From the NCBI RefSeq assembly GCF_001650195.1, contig NZ_LXYR01000012.1:1-64000 (forward strand): a stretch of DNA of 64,000 nt, written 5' to 3'. Shown here piece by piece: positions 8,502-17,398 of this stretch. The notes under the pieces were generated by a model, which saw only the letters and a list, made by a program, of their open reading frames with translations, was not told the origin of the DNA and made no database searches. Each line of letters opens with the position of its first letter. The first letter of the stretch is position 1. The position numbers and the translations under genes were made by a program. The DNA is from Phormidesmis priestleyi BC1401 (GTDB taxonomy: Bacteria > Cyanobacteriota > Cyanobacteriia > Leptolyngbyales > Leptolyngbyaceae).

Positions 8502-11261
8502 TCAGGCTTCCCGCTCAACCAATATGACGTTTTCGGTGACTTTCTCGAAGGTGTCATCGTGGCTAATCACGAATAGCTGACGAAAGGTTTTGATGTTGGC
8601 GATCGCGTCTGCTAAACTCTCTCGTCTGGCTCGATCCATATTAGTTGTTGGTTCATCAAAGAACGCGACATTGATATCCGCCAACACCTTGAGCAACGCG
8701 AGACGAACTGCTAGCGCTGCACACATTTGCTCTCCTCCAGAGAGATTGATCAAGCGGCGAGAATGTGCGCCTTCCTGCACGACAATCTCGTAGTCTCGCG
8801 TCCACTCTAACGCCACGTTTGAACGATTGAGCAACTCTCGAAATAGCTTATCTGCCTCGCGTGAGATGTTTTGCACATAGCGCTCAGTGATGCGCGGTCC
8901 TGCCTCCTTGTATGCCTTACGGGCAAACTTAATAAAACGCTCAATTTTCTGTTTGCGCTTCGCCTCGATTTGAGCAGAGTCTCGCTTTTCTTGGATAGTT
9001 TGCAGCTTTGAGATCTGCACGTCGTAGTCTTCAAGGCGTTTGACTTTTTCGGGCAGTTGGGCAGTTAGTTGAGTCTGTTTGTCTCTCGCTTCTTGATAGG
9101 CAGATTGCACGATCGCCACTCGCACCGGGTCGAACGTCTCTGCTAGCTGTGCCTGTTGGGTTGCAAATTCTGTGCTGCGTTTCTGGTATTCATGCAGTTG
9201 TGCCGTCACGTCTTCTAACTGCTGCTTGCGACCACGATAGCTGTTTGCAGACTGCTGATGCTCAAGATAAAGCTGATGCGTGGCGCGATGGTCGTCTCGT
9301 AAGCTCTGCTGTTCACGAATCTGTTCGGCAAGATTTGCAAACGCCGCGAGTTGAGCATCGACCTGGGCGATCGCGTTTTGAATCTCTAATAAAGCGCTCT
9401 GAAGTTTGGGTTGCTGAACTTCTAAATTTGTCTGCTGCTGTAGTTCTTGCTGAAATAATCGAGTTTTGCCGCGGGGATCATTGAGTTCTTGAAGCTGCCC
9501 GTTGAGATGCGCTAGCTGTTGCTGTAAGTTTGGCTCGTCGGTGAGTTGAGTTTGACCGTTGAGAATCTGCGATCGCACGTCTTCAGCTTCGGCAGCTAAG
9601 GCTTCTTCGGCATCTAGCTTGGTGTCGAGGCTGAGGAACTGAATTTGCTGTTGACGGGCTGCTTGCAGTTGGGTTTGAACCTGTTGAAGGTGCTGCTTTA
9701 GGCGATCGGCGAGGAGCTGCTCAGACAAATCTTCTAGAATGCCTTGTAGGTCAGACATCAGTTGCCCTTGCAGTTTGGAGCCGTTGCCAAGAGTTATCAG
9801 CACTTCGGTCAGGTGGGGTGCCCATTTTGGAGCCGCTTGCTGAAGTTCCTTAAGCGTTGCGGTCGCCGATTGAATGTGATGGGTGTAGATGCCTTCGCGG
9901 GTTTGGGCTTGGGTGACAATTTGCCGCAGATCAGCCTCAAACTGAGTCGCGGCATCAATGCGGCTGAGTTGTTGTTGATAGCGCTGCTGCTGCTCTTCGA
10001 GTTGCGGAATTTTTTGCACGATCGCGCCAAATGCCTCTAAGTCTTCAATCTCTTGCCCTAGCTGTTTGCGGCGAGTTTCGAGTTGAGTCAGACGTTTTTG
10101 ATCGCGGCTAATGGTTTGTCGCCAGCTTTGGCAGGTTTGAAGCTGTTGATTAAGTGCCTGTTGCTGCTGGTCTAACTTAATTTGATGTTGAACTAAAGGC
10201 TCAAGACGTTGAGTTTCCGCTTCGATGTGCGATCGCCGCTCTAGTTGCTGCGTAATCGTAGCAAGTTTAGTTTGACGATCGCTTTCCTGTTTCACTAATC
10301 CTTGACGCTGTTGCATTAAAGCCTGTTGCGTCCCGCGATTTTTCTCTAGCTCCTGTAGCGTTATTTCCGTTTGCAAAAAGGTTTGATAACTTGTGCGATG
10401 AGTCGTGCAAATCTCAACGGATTGTTCGGCTTGCTGAAGATCCAGGGTGAGCCGATCGACCTCTAGTTTTTTAGACTGAATCTGAGCCGATAATTTTTCT
10501 AACTCGCGGGTCAACTGCTGCATCTGAGCCGCCTGAGTGCTGAGGTGTGCTTGCTCGGCTTGCAGTTCATTAAAGCGTTGCTGCCATTGGGTCAATTCAA
10601 CGTTGAGTTCTGCAATTTCTTGACGAACCGTTTGCTGTTTTTCAGTGACGATCGCCCATTCTTCGAGCGCTTCATCATAGTGAGTGATCGTGCGTTCTAG
10701 ACTTTCTGACTCAGATTTTGCATATTTCTCTAGCGTCAGCATTTGCTGGTTTGCCTGACGATATTCTTCGACTTTGAGAATCGCGTCAAAAATCGGCTTG
10801 CGTCTCTCAGCGGTCTGCAAAAAGTCGGCGGTAAACGTGCCTTGCGGAACTCCGATCGTATTAGAAAATAGTTTGGCTAAATCAGTCCCCACCGCAACGC
10901 CTAAATGCTGTCTCAGCCAGGGCAATACTTCTTCTCGAATGCGCGTGTAGGCAAGTTTTTCTCCGATTTGGGGATCAAAGAGCGTGTAGCCCGATCGCGT
11001 GCAGCGCTGAACCTCATAAGTCCGCTGGTCGTGACTGGAGATAAACGCGACTCGCGCCTGGGCACTCGCCGCCCCGTTGCGAATCAAGTCTTCGACTTTG
11101 TAGTCGCCTTTGTGGTCAAACAGCACCCAGGCGATCGCTTCTAGAATGCTCGTCTTTCCGGCACCGTTTTCGCCGCAGATGGCGTTGGTGCCCGGTTGAA
11201 ACGAGAAGTGGCGATCGCTGTGAGATTTGAAGTTCTTGAGGCTAACCGAGAGAATTTCCAT
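8502..11261 (-). CDS. SbcC/Rad50-like SMC-type ATPase lacking a zinc-hook CxxC
   Basis: The 919-residue protein has the Rad50/SbcC plan. An N-terminal ATPase half starts MEILSVSLKNFKSHSDRHF, with Walker A GENGAGKTS near residues 31-39. Two long Gln/Glu-rich coiled-coil arms span about 180-450 and 520-740. The C-terminal half has the signature INLSGGEQMCAALAVRLALL near 845-865, Walker B VAFFDEPTTNMD near 871-882, and an H-loop FVISHDD. Such proteins work with the Mre11/SbcD nuclease on DNA ends and hairpins; no sbcD lies nearby. The apex (about residues 455-520) contains no CxxC, the motif that normally binds the hook zinc. Start ATG 11261 fits the family N-terminus. Confidence 0.85.
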   Translation of the reverse strand: MEILSVSLKNFKSHSDRHFSFQPGTNAICGENGAGKTSILEAIAWVLFDHKGDYKVEDLIRNGAASAQARVAFISSHDQRTYEVQRCTRSGYTLFDPQIGEKLAYTRIREEVLPWLRQHLGVAVGTDLAKLFSNTIGVPQGTFTADFLQTAERRKPIFDAILKVEEYRQANQQMLTLEKYAKSESESLERTITHYDEALEEWAIVTEKQQTVRQEIAELNVELTQWQQRFNELQAEQAHLSTQAAQMQQLTRELEKLSAQIQSKKLEVDRLTLDLQQAEQSVEICTTHRTSYQTFLQTEITLQELEKNRGTQQALMQQRQGLVKQESDRQTKLATITQQLERRSHIEAETQRLEPLVQHQIKLDQQQQALNQQLQTCQSWRQTISRDQKRLTQLETRRKQLGQEIEDLEAFGAIVQKIPQLEEQQQRYQQQLSRIDAATQFEADLRQIVTQAQTREGIYTHHIQSATATLKELQQAAPKWAPHLTEVLITLGNGSKLQGQLMSDLQGILEDLSEQLLADRLKQHLQQVQTQLQAARQQQIQFLSLDTKLDAEEALAAEAEDVRSQILNGQTQLTDEPNLQQQLAHLNGQLQELNDPRGKTRLFQQELQQQTNLEVQQPKLQSALLEIQNAIAQVDAQLAAFANLAEQIREQQSLRDDHRATHQLYLEHQQSANSYRGRKQQLEDVTAQLHEYQKRSTEFATQQAQLAETFDPVRVAIVQSAYQEARDKQTQLTAQLPEKVKRLEDYDVQISKLQTIQEKRDSAQIEAKRKQKIERFIKFARKAYKEAGPRITERYVQNISREADKLFRELLNRSNVALEWTRDYEIVVQEGAHSRRLINLSGGEQMCAALAVRLALLKVLADINVAFFDEPTTNMDRARRESLADAIANIKTFRQLFVISHDDTFEKVTENVILVEREA

Positions 11262-11322
11262 GACTTGATTGTAGATCAGATGTTCTGACTAAAATCTGAG
11301 TGAGAGCCGCCAATAGAATCTA

Positions 11323-11463
11323 TCACTCGCGGTTCGCTTCGCGCTCTAATAGGTTCTGTAATTGCGATACTAGCGGAATGAAGTCATTCTGAACTGTCTT
11401 CCACACGGTCTCTAAAGAGGCTTGAAAATATCCATGAGTCGTAATTTTGCAACCTTTAAAAAA
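11323..11463 (-). pseudogene. Remnant of a HepT/DUF86 (HEPN) toxin, C-terminal part
   Basis: Directly after the Uma2 stop codon, and in the same frame, the minus strand reads ITTHGYFQASLETVWKTVQN and continues DFIPLVSQLQNLLERE before a stop at 11323-11325. In HepT (DUF86) ribonucleases of MntA-HepT toxin-antitoxin pairs the C-terminus reads like HGYF.....VW.TV...LP.L. The H-x-Y of the RX4-6HXY catalytic motif is kept, but the preceding Arg region and everything N-terminal are missing. There is no start codon, and no MntA nucleotidyltransferase was found nearby. It is a dead fragment. Confidence 0.6.
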
Positions 11464-12003
11464 TTAAAATTCTGGCGACCACAGTTCCACGATCGGGACT
11501 GACCAACCCGGAAATAAACTAGGAATCGTCAGCACGTCGCCGTCTGTGAATCTAGTCGGAGTGTCGTTGCACCGCTCCTTGACTTCAATCCACCGCTCTT
11601 CCGGGTTGATCAAAATGCCAATCTGAGTGCCCTGACTCAAAAAGCCGTCTATCTTCTCTCTGAGCTTTGTCAAACTGTCGGTGGGCGACTTGACCTCTAC
11701 CATCAGATCCGGTGCCAACTCTGCAAAACTGCGATAACTGCGACGCATTCGCTCTGCCAGCACAAACGAAACGTCAGGAGCGCGAGTATCTGAGTTGGGC
11801 AGCGTAAACCCTGCGCTGGAGGCAGAAACTCTCCCTAGTCTGTTTGCATCAACGTAAGGAAATAGCTTGCCGATAACTCTTGCAGCAACTTCATCCGACT
11901 CATAGCCCGATGGACTCATGATGATGATCTCTCCATTGACTAGCTCGATCTTGTTGTCTGAATCCAATGCTTGATAGATCGCTAAATCTTTGGCACTCAA
12001 CAT
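11464..12003 (-). CDS. Uma2 family protein (DUF820, PD-(D/E)XK nuclease fold)
   Basis: The 179-residue protein shows the Uma2 pattern: KIELVNGEIIIMSPSG near the N-terminus, APDVSFV (nuclease Asp) near residue 78, and LMVEVKSPTDSLTKL (E-x-K) near 103. KIDGFLSQGTQIGILINPEE follows. These families are strongly expanded in cyanobacteria and have a restriction-endonuclease-like fold; their role is unknown and they are often linked to mobile DNA. The start at 12003 lacks a strong ribosome binding site. Its stop codon is followed in frame by a HepT-toxin remnant. A second Uma2 gene lies at 19061-19639. Confidence 0.85.
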   Translation of the reverse strand: MLSAKDLAIYQALDSDNKIELVNGEIIIMSPSGYESDEVAARVIGKLFPYVDANRLGRVSASSAGFTLPNSDTRAPDVSFVLAERMRRSYRSFAELAPDLMVEVKSPTDSLTKLREKIDGFLSQGTQIGILINPEERWIEVKERCNDTPTRFTDGDVLTIPSLFPGWSVPIVELWSPEF

Positions 12004-12248
12004 GGTTGCTCCTCGGTAAACGATCGGATCTATAGCGGCAATCTTTCAACGCCTTCTGAGTTCCTAATCAACTGAGTACTCTAGCAGGGTCTCCAGATAG
12101 TTTTGCACCGTGAACAGTTAGAATCGCGATCGACAGAACCCGATCTCGCTTTGCAAGGAGTTATCTACGCAATTGCTTGTAGCTTAACACCTGATCCTAT
12201 CATGGTTTTCAGCTTGACATCATAATTATTTTCTCTAGCCTCGCACTA

Positions 12249-12290
12249 GAATCGACGGGCATCAACCCCACCATCCAAAGCCGTCGATTC
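12249..12290 (-). other. Hairpin after the polysaccharide exporter gene
   Basis: A perfect 10-bp inverted repeat (GAATCGACGG at 12249-12258 and its complement at 12281-12290) has a 22-base loop, 9 bases past the stop of the minus-strand exporter gene. There is no U-tract. It could be a transcript-stabilising hairpin or a weak terminator. Confidence 0.45.
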
Positions 12291-12299
12291 TTGAGAAAT

Positions 12300-13340
12300 T
12301 TACTTAAAGATATTCAGAAAGACCCCAAATGGACCCAACAACTGCGATCCAATATCTAGTAGATTGCGCCCCATGCTCTTGTGAACAATCAACACATCCC
12401 CATCCTGGACTTGCTGATCATCCGTCAAGTTTCGCAGATCAATGTCGCGGCGATCGACCTTGCCATTTTCATTCATCCGCACAAACGTCACCTTACTCAG
12501 CCTTGCTTTCTCAGTCGGACCACCCGCGATCGCCACCGCACTAGATAATGTACTGTCCGGCGGCACCTCTACCTCTCCGGGCTTTTGCACCTCGCCAACC
12601 ACTCGCACTCGCACCGTTTTGGGAGAAAACACTGCCCGCGCCATGATTCGGCGGTCTATCGAATTGTCACCTTCTGCCTTGGGCACAAAAATGGTGTCAC
12701 CATCCATCAAAGTTTGATCCGTAGAGGCGTTTTCTGATCGCAGCGCTTCCCACAAATTCACAATCACCGGAGCCGCATCGCCATCGGGACTGTATCGCTT
12801 CAGCACCACACGACGAATATCTGCATTGCGATTTACGCCTCCCGCCTGTAGGAGTGCTTCGGTGAGTGTCGGGGTGAGAACTTGATTAGTGCCGCCGATC
12901 GCATTCACGGGTGCCAGACTTTGCAGTTGAATTGGACCCGGACGCTGCACCTCACCGGACACATTCACCCGAAGCGGTCGGAGTTTATTGAGACCGATCG
13001 TCACAACTGGATTTTTGAGCAATGGCTTCAATCGGGCTGTAACCTCTTGGGTTAGTGCATCGGGCGTTTTATGAATAGCGACCACTCTTCCAACCAAAGG
13101 CAGCGTAATTGTTCCATCAGGCAATATGATCTGTGTTCCAGTATATTCTTCGTAATCGTAGACTTTGATATCTAGGACATCTCCGGGTCCCAAGAAGTAG
13201 GTCCGAGGCTCAGTTGAGCGAGTGGTTGCCGTTAAAGGAGGAGGCGACGTGAATAAAGACTGAGCCGATGCAGAGGCTCGGAAGGTCATTGCTAACACGA
13301 TCGTCAGCAAGAGGCTGTGCTGAAATGTAGGAGAAGTCAT
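12300..13340 (-). CDS. Outer-membrane polysaccharide export protein (Wza/OPX-like)
   Basis: The 346-residue protein has a signal peptide (residues 1-27, ending ASASAQS) and then the Poly_export domain YFLGPGDVLDIKVYDYEEYT near residues 48-67. DGTITLPLVGRV follows, and then two SLBB-type segments (LRVNVSGEVQRPGPIQL near 146, VRVVGEVQKPGEVEVPP near 247). It ends in a hydrophobic helix (LLGPFGVFLNIF). OPX proteins form the outer-membrane channel for capsule or exopolysaccharide. It lies 66 bases (by frame) downstream of the matching co-polymerase/kinase gene, and the two would make one operon. It completes the export end of the polysaccharide locus. Confidence 0.88.
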   Translation of the reverse strand: MTSPTFQHSLLLTIVLAMTFRASASAQSLFTSPPPLTATTRSTEPRTYFLGPGDVLDIKVYDYEEYTGTQIILPDGTITLPLVGRVVAIHKTPDALTQEVTARLKPLLKNPVVTIGLNKLRPLRVNVSGEVQRPGPIQLQSLAPVNAIGGTNQVLTPTLTEALLQAGGVNRNADIRRVVLKRYSPDGDAAPVIVNLWEALRSENASTDQTLMDGDTIFVPKAEGDNSIDRRIMARAVFSPKTVRVRVVGEVQKPGEVEVPPDSTLSSAVAIAGGPTEKARLSKVTFVRMNENGKVDRRDIDLRNLTDDQQVQDGDVLIVHKSMGRNLLDIGSQLLGPFGVFLNIFK

Positions 13341-13405
13341 AGGGTTTAGAGGAGTAAATCACACGAATGTGCGGCGGACTATCTGTTTATAAAATTGAAG
13401 AAAAT

Positions 13406-15580
13406 TTACCTGGCAGAAATTTTGGCACCATTGAGTTCGGGCGTGGCGCGATAGCCGTAGTAGCGATCGATGCCGTAGTAGCTGCCCGATTCGTTGCTAG
13501 AAATGATGCCGTTTATCACCATGCCCAAAACGTGTTGACCCGATTGCTCTAAAAGCGATTTTGCAGTCGCGATCGCGCCCGTATTGACCACTCCCGGACG
13601 GACAACCAACAGCACCCCATCTGCCAGTTTGCCCAGAGTCAGACCCTCTGCGGCGAGGGCGATCGGCGGCGTGTCGATGACGATAAAGTCATAGTCTGCT
13701 CTTGCGGCTTCAATCACAGCGGCGATCCGTTGTGACGTGATCAGTGCCATCGGATTGGGCGGAATCGTACCAGCCGTCAAAATGTCTAGATTGATCAATC
13801 CTTCAGTCACACTTGTCTGATACTCTGCCTGACCCACCAAAACATCGCTGAGTCCTTTAAAGTTGGGCAGTTGCCAGATCTCATGCTGACTCGGTCGCCG
13901 CATATCGGCATCGATCAACAGCACACGACGACCCATTTGGGCATTCGACACCGCAAGATTGGCAGCGACAAAAGATTTGCCTTCGGTCGGTAGGGCACTG
14001 GTCACTAACACTACTTTTAGCGCCTTGTCTGTCAGCGTAAAGCCCAGCGTCGTTTGCAGCATCTCAAAGGCAGCACTCACGGGCGAATAGGGATTGTCTC
14101 GCACGGGCACGATCGTCGCACTTTCACCTGATTTTTGCGAAAATCGAGGAATCGTTCCCAACAGTGGAAAGTCGAGCAATCGTTTAACTTCGTCAATGGT
14201 TTTGACTGAATGGTCGATCGCCTCCAGCATGGCTGCCACCGCTAACCCCGCCAAAACTCCTAAAAATCCGCCCAGTGCCAGGTTGAGCAAAATTCGAGGA
14301 GAAATCGGCTGATCGGGCGCTGCTGCTTCAGACACGACTCGCGCATTGCCGACATTTTGATTTTCAACGACCTGCACCTCTTGCAAGTGTTTGAGTAATT
14401 CTTCGTAAGTTGTGCGAGCTACCTGCAATTGGCGTTCTAGCCCTCGCTGAATCTGTTCTAACCGGGGCAACACGTTGGCACGGTTTCGATTGATCACATA
14501 GGCATTTCTGAGCACGTTCACCTGATTTGCCAGCCCCAATCGTTCGCTTTCTAGCTTCACCAGGTCAGCCGTCATGCCTTGCTTTAACTGACCCATCTGC
14601 AAGTTTTGGTCGGCGATCGATTGAGGACTCTCCAGAGTTTGGGCAACCCGCTTATCGAGCTGAGTTCTCAAGGCAGCTTCTTTGCGTTTGAGATTGACGA
14701 TCGACGGATGACCATCTTGATAGCGCGTTTGCTGCACGGCTAACTGATTTTGCACCTGCCGATAGTCGGTCAACACCTGCTGAACTTCGGTGGATTGACT
14801 GAGAGAGGTGAGCGCGATCGCTTGTTTAGAATCGAGTCTTAACTGAGTCTGCATTGACCCAGCGCGAGCGTTGGCATCTGCTAGAGCTGCCTGCGCTTTG
14901 GTAATCTGATCGGTGAGATCGCTGAGTCCTGCGACCGTCGCTTTTGCTTCCTCATCGAGTGCCACAACCCGGTTGGCTTCCTTAAACTGACGTAGAGACT
15001 GTTCTGCCTCTAAAACTCTAGACTCTATTTTAGGCAATTCTTTAGTAATAAATTTTCGTGCGGCAACCGCTTCTGCTCGGTTTGTGCGAACGTCATTTTC
15101 CATATAGTTTTTCGCCAGCAGGTTGACGACCTCAGCCGCTTCTTTTGCATCTGTGCTGCGATAAGACAAGTCCAATACATCGGTTCCACGAACGCTTTTC
15201 ACTTTTAATTGCTTGAGAAACTCCTCGACCTTGAGCGGTTCACCTTCTGCATTCTTGAGCTTCAGCGTAGTAATTGTTTGTTTAACGAGAGGAAGCGATC
15301 GCAGAATCTCAGACTCAGTATCTAGGGGATTACTCATCTGGGTCAAACCACTCAACTCCCCTACCTTCTCGGTCATTCCAGAAAGCGAAGAAGTTTGATT
15401 TGTCTTCTTAAACAAAAGTGTTCCTTCTGCTTCATAAACAGGCTTTTGCAAATACGTCAAAGCAGCCGTCAGCCCAAATATAGAGCCGATCGCCAGACAA
15501 CCAGGCAACCAACGCCGCTTAAGAATCAGCCAATAGCGCTGCAAATCGAGAGAATCTTGATCTTCGTGATTGGGTGACAT
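13406..15580 (-). CDS. Polysaccharide co-polymerase with BY-kinase domain (Wzc-like)
   Basis: The protein has about 724 residues. The N-terminal Wzz domain has a first membrane helix (CLAIGSIFGLTAALTYL) and EGTLLFKK. Long periplasmic coiled coils (about residues 170-400) lead to a second helix (LALGGFLGVLAGLAVAAML, ~430). A cytoplasmic bacterial tyrosine kinase follows with Walker A SALPTEGKSF, Walker A' VLLIDADMRRPS and Walker B DFIVIDTPPIAL. The C-terminus has a tyrosine cluster (SYYGIDRYYGYR) typical of autophosphorylation tails. Such proteins set chain length and couple to the OPX channel. ATG 15580 was preferred over the upstream TTG at 15598. Confidence 0.88.
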   Translation of the reverse strand: MSPNHEDQDSLDLQRYWLILKRRWLPGCLAIGSIFGLTAALTYLQKPVYEAEGTLLFKKTNQTSSLSGMTEKVGELSGLTQMSNPLDTESEILRSLPLVKQTITTLKLKNAEGEPLKVEEFLKQLKVKSVRGTDVLDLSYRSTDAKEAAEVVNLLAKNYMENDVRTNRAEAVAARKFITKELPKIESRVLEAEQSLRQFKEANRVVALDEEAKATVAGLSDLTDQITKAQAALADANARAGSMQTQLRLDSKQAIALTSLSQSTEVQQVLTDYRQVQNQLAVQQTRYQDGHPSIVNLKRKEAALRTQLDKRVAQTLESPQSIADQNLQMGQLKQGMTADLVKLESERLGLANQVNVLRNAYVINRNRANVLPRLEQIQRGLERQLQVARTTYEELLKHLQEVQVVENQNVGNARVVSEAAAPDQPISPRILLNLALGGFLGVLAGLAVAAMLEAIDHSVKTIDEVKRLLDFPLLGTIPRFSQKSGESATIVPVRDNPYSPVSAAFEMLQTTLGFTLTDKALKVVLVTSALPTEGKSFVAANLAVSNAQMGRRVLLIDADMRRPSQHEIWQLPNFKGLSDVLVGQAEYQTSVTEGLINLDILTAGTIPPNPMALITSQRIAAVIEAARADYDFIVIDTPPIALAAEGLTLGKLADGVLLVVRPGVVNTGAIATAKSLLEQSGQHVLGMVINGIISSNESGSYYGIDRYYGYRATPELNGAKISAR

Positions 15581-16009
15581 GGCAAGACCGAGGGGCAAGG
15601 GATAAGGGCGAAGGAATGGCTCTATGGGCTGGGCGCTGAGTGTGGAGTGAAAAGCACAAAAGTCAGAATTTAAACCTGACTATTTAGGCTTCATTCCTCG
15701 TCTCTCCCTAAGTACCCCATGACTGTGAAGCAATCGCGGCTTGCAAGCATCCGTGTATCTTCTGAAGCGTTTTGGGCGGTCTCCGTAGGATTTCGGGGAA
15801 TGAAGAACAGTTTCTGCAAGCATCGTGATCTTGATTTGGGATTGGGCATCTTAGTAGAAATCAGTGATGCCCACAGGTGGGTTTGGCGGTAGAGACTCCA
15901 TTGTTGAAATGATTCGTTGGAATTAACGACCTGTGGTGATTGCCTTATCGAGAACAAAACGCTCTCATTTCTCGATCGCTTTTCCCTGTCCACGCTCTAA
16001 GTATCTTAG
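15581..16009. promoter_or_regulatory. Divergent intergenic region of the polysaccharide locus
   Basis: About 430 bases separate the co-polymerase gene (minus) from the sugar transferase gene (plus). A 100-codon minus frame at 15691-15993 shows no protein family and is probably chance. The region must carry promoters in both directions. No repeat or operator was recognised. Confidence 0.4.
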
Positions 16010-17398
16010 ATGTCAACTAGCACCTCTTTCTCTAATCCACCAGCAAAATTACTGGTCTCTCGTCGCCAACTTGCGATCGCTCTCCTCGCAGGAGATATCT
16101 TGGGATTAGGCGTTTCTCTGTCACTAGCGCTGTGGTTTCGGTTTGGGCAACTGAGCGAACTGCATCCCCTCCTTTATGGAGTGGGGTTGTTGGTTTTGAC
16201 GGGGCTATATTTAGTCGATGCCTATCGTCCAGAGTTGCAGATTCAAGGCGTTTGGGTTTCGCTGCGAATCGTAATCAGCAATTCGACCATCGCCCTGCTT
16301 AGTGCTGCTTTTATTTACTTATCAGGACTGTGGGTAGAGAATGCACTTTTAGGACGAGGCGTTTTATTACCTAGTTTGGGATTGTTTACAAGTTGGGCGA
16401 TTCTCTTAAGATGGGGAGCGATCGCTTGGGTTCAGGCTCAACGCGATCGATGGGTGGTCTTGGGAAGTGGAGAGCAGACTCAGAGGTTCATACAGGATTT
16501 TTCAGCGTCGAATTCTTCTGGACGATTGATATTGACCGAAAATTCTGAACTGACAACCTTCCATCCTTTAACCTGGGTTGAACAATCAAACGATCGCTTG
16601 ACTCATCATCCTCATTCTGGGTTAGGCATCATTGTTTCAGATCAAGATGAACTGACCGAATCACAACTCAGCCATCTGATGTATTTGCGGTTACAAGGAA
16701 CTTCTATTTATGGACTACTCGATTTTTACGAGACGTTCTTTTATAAGTTACCGTCCAAGTTACTCAGTGATTCCTGGTTTGTGTCGAGTAGCGGTTATCG
16801 ACTGATTGGAGATCGAGTTAGTCTAAAGATTAAACGAATGATTGATGTGATGTCTGCAATTACATTACTGATTACATTCTCACCCGTAATCATCCTAACG
16901 GCGCTGGCGATTCGGCTTGATAGTCCTGGTGCGGTGTTATATAGTCAACTGCGATCGGGGCTAAACCGCAAGCCCTTCAAGGTTTACAAGTTTCGATCGA
17001 TGTATCAAGATGCCGAAACGCGAGGCGCACAGTGGGCACAAGAACACGACCCACGCATCACACGAGTTGGGCACTGGCTGCGCTTAATGCGAATCGACGA
17101 ATTGCCCCAAATCTGGAACGTACTGCGCGGGGAAATGAGCCTGATTGGTCCTCGTCCAGAACGCCCAGAATTTGACACGAAACTGGCAGCGGCAATTCCT
17201 TATTACGACGTTCGCTATTGGGTGAGACCGGGCATTACAGGCTGGGCACAGGTGATGTATCCCTACGGAGCTTCTGTAGAGGATGCTTACGAAAAACTCG
17301 CCTACGACCTGTACTACATCAAGCATTACTCGCTCTGGTTGGAGTGGGCGATCGCATTTAAAACCATTCGAGTTGTTCTACTAGGAAAAGGCAGATGA
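16010..17398 (+). CDS. Polyprenyl-phosphate sugar-1-phosphate transferase (WbaP/WcaJ-like)
   Basis: The 462-residue protein has four to five N-terminal membrane helices (residues ~15-140) and a soluble loop. The bacterial sugar transferase domain begins MIDVMSAITLLITFSPVIIL (~residue 280). Catalytic motifs are KVYKFRSMYQDAE, LMRIDELPQIWNVLRGEMS and GPRPERPEF, with a C-terminal GWAQV segment. The enzyme moves a sugar-1-phosphate from a nucleotide sugar to undecaprenyl phosphate, starting repeat-unit assembly at the inner membrane. It overlaps galE by ATGA. GalE next door suggests the first sugar may be galactose or a related epimer, which is inference. Confidence 0.88.
   Translation: MSTSTSFSNPPAKLLVSRRQLAIALLAGDILGLGVSLSLALWFRFGQLSELHPLLYGVGLLVLTGLYLVDAYRPELQIQGVWVSLRIVISNSTIALLSAAFIYLSGLWVENALLGRGVLLPSLGLFTSWAILLRWGAIAWVQAQRDRWVVLGSGEQTQRFIQDFSASNSSGRLILTENSELTTFHPLTWVEQSNDRLTHHPHSGLGIIVSDQDELTESQLSHLMYLRLQGTSIYGLLDFYETFFYKLPSKLLSDSWFVSSSGYRLIGDRVSLKIKRMIDVMSAITLLITFSPVIILTALAIRLDSPGAVLYSQLRSGLNRKPFKVYKFRSMYQDAETRGAQWAQEHDPRITRVGHWLRLMRIDELPQIWNVLRGEMSLIGPRPERPEFDTKLAAAIPYYDVRYWVRPGITGWAQVMYPYGASVEDAYEKLAYDLYYIKHYSLWLEWAIAFKTIRVVLLGKGR

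Noticed and set aside
15691-15993. 100-codon minus frame in the divergent polysaccharide promoter region
   Set aside because: No domain or conserved features; likely a chance open frame in a control region.
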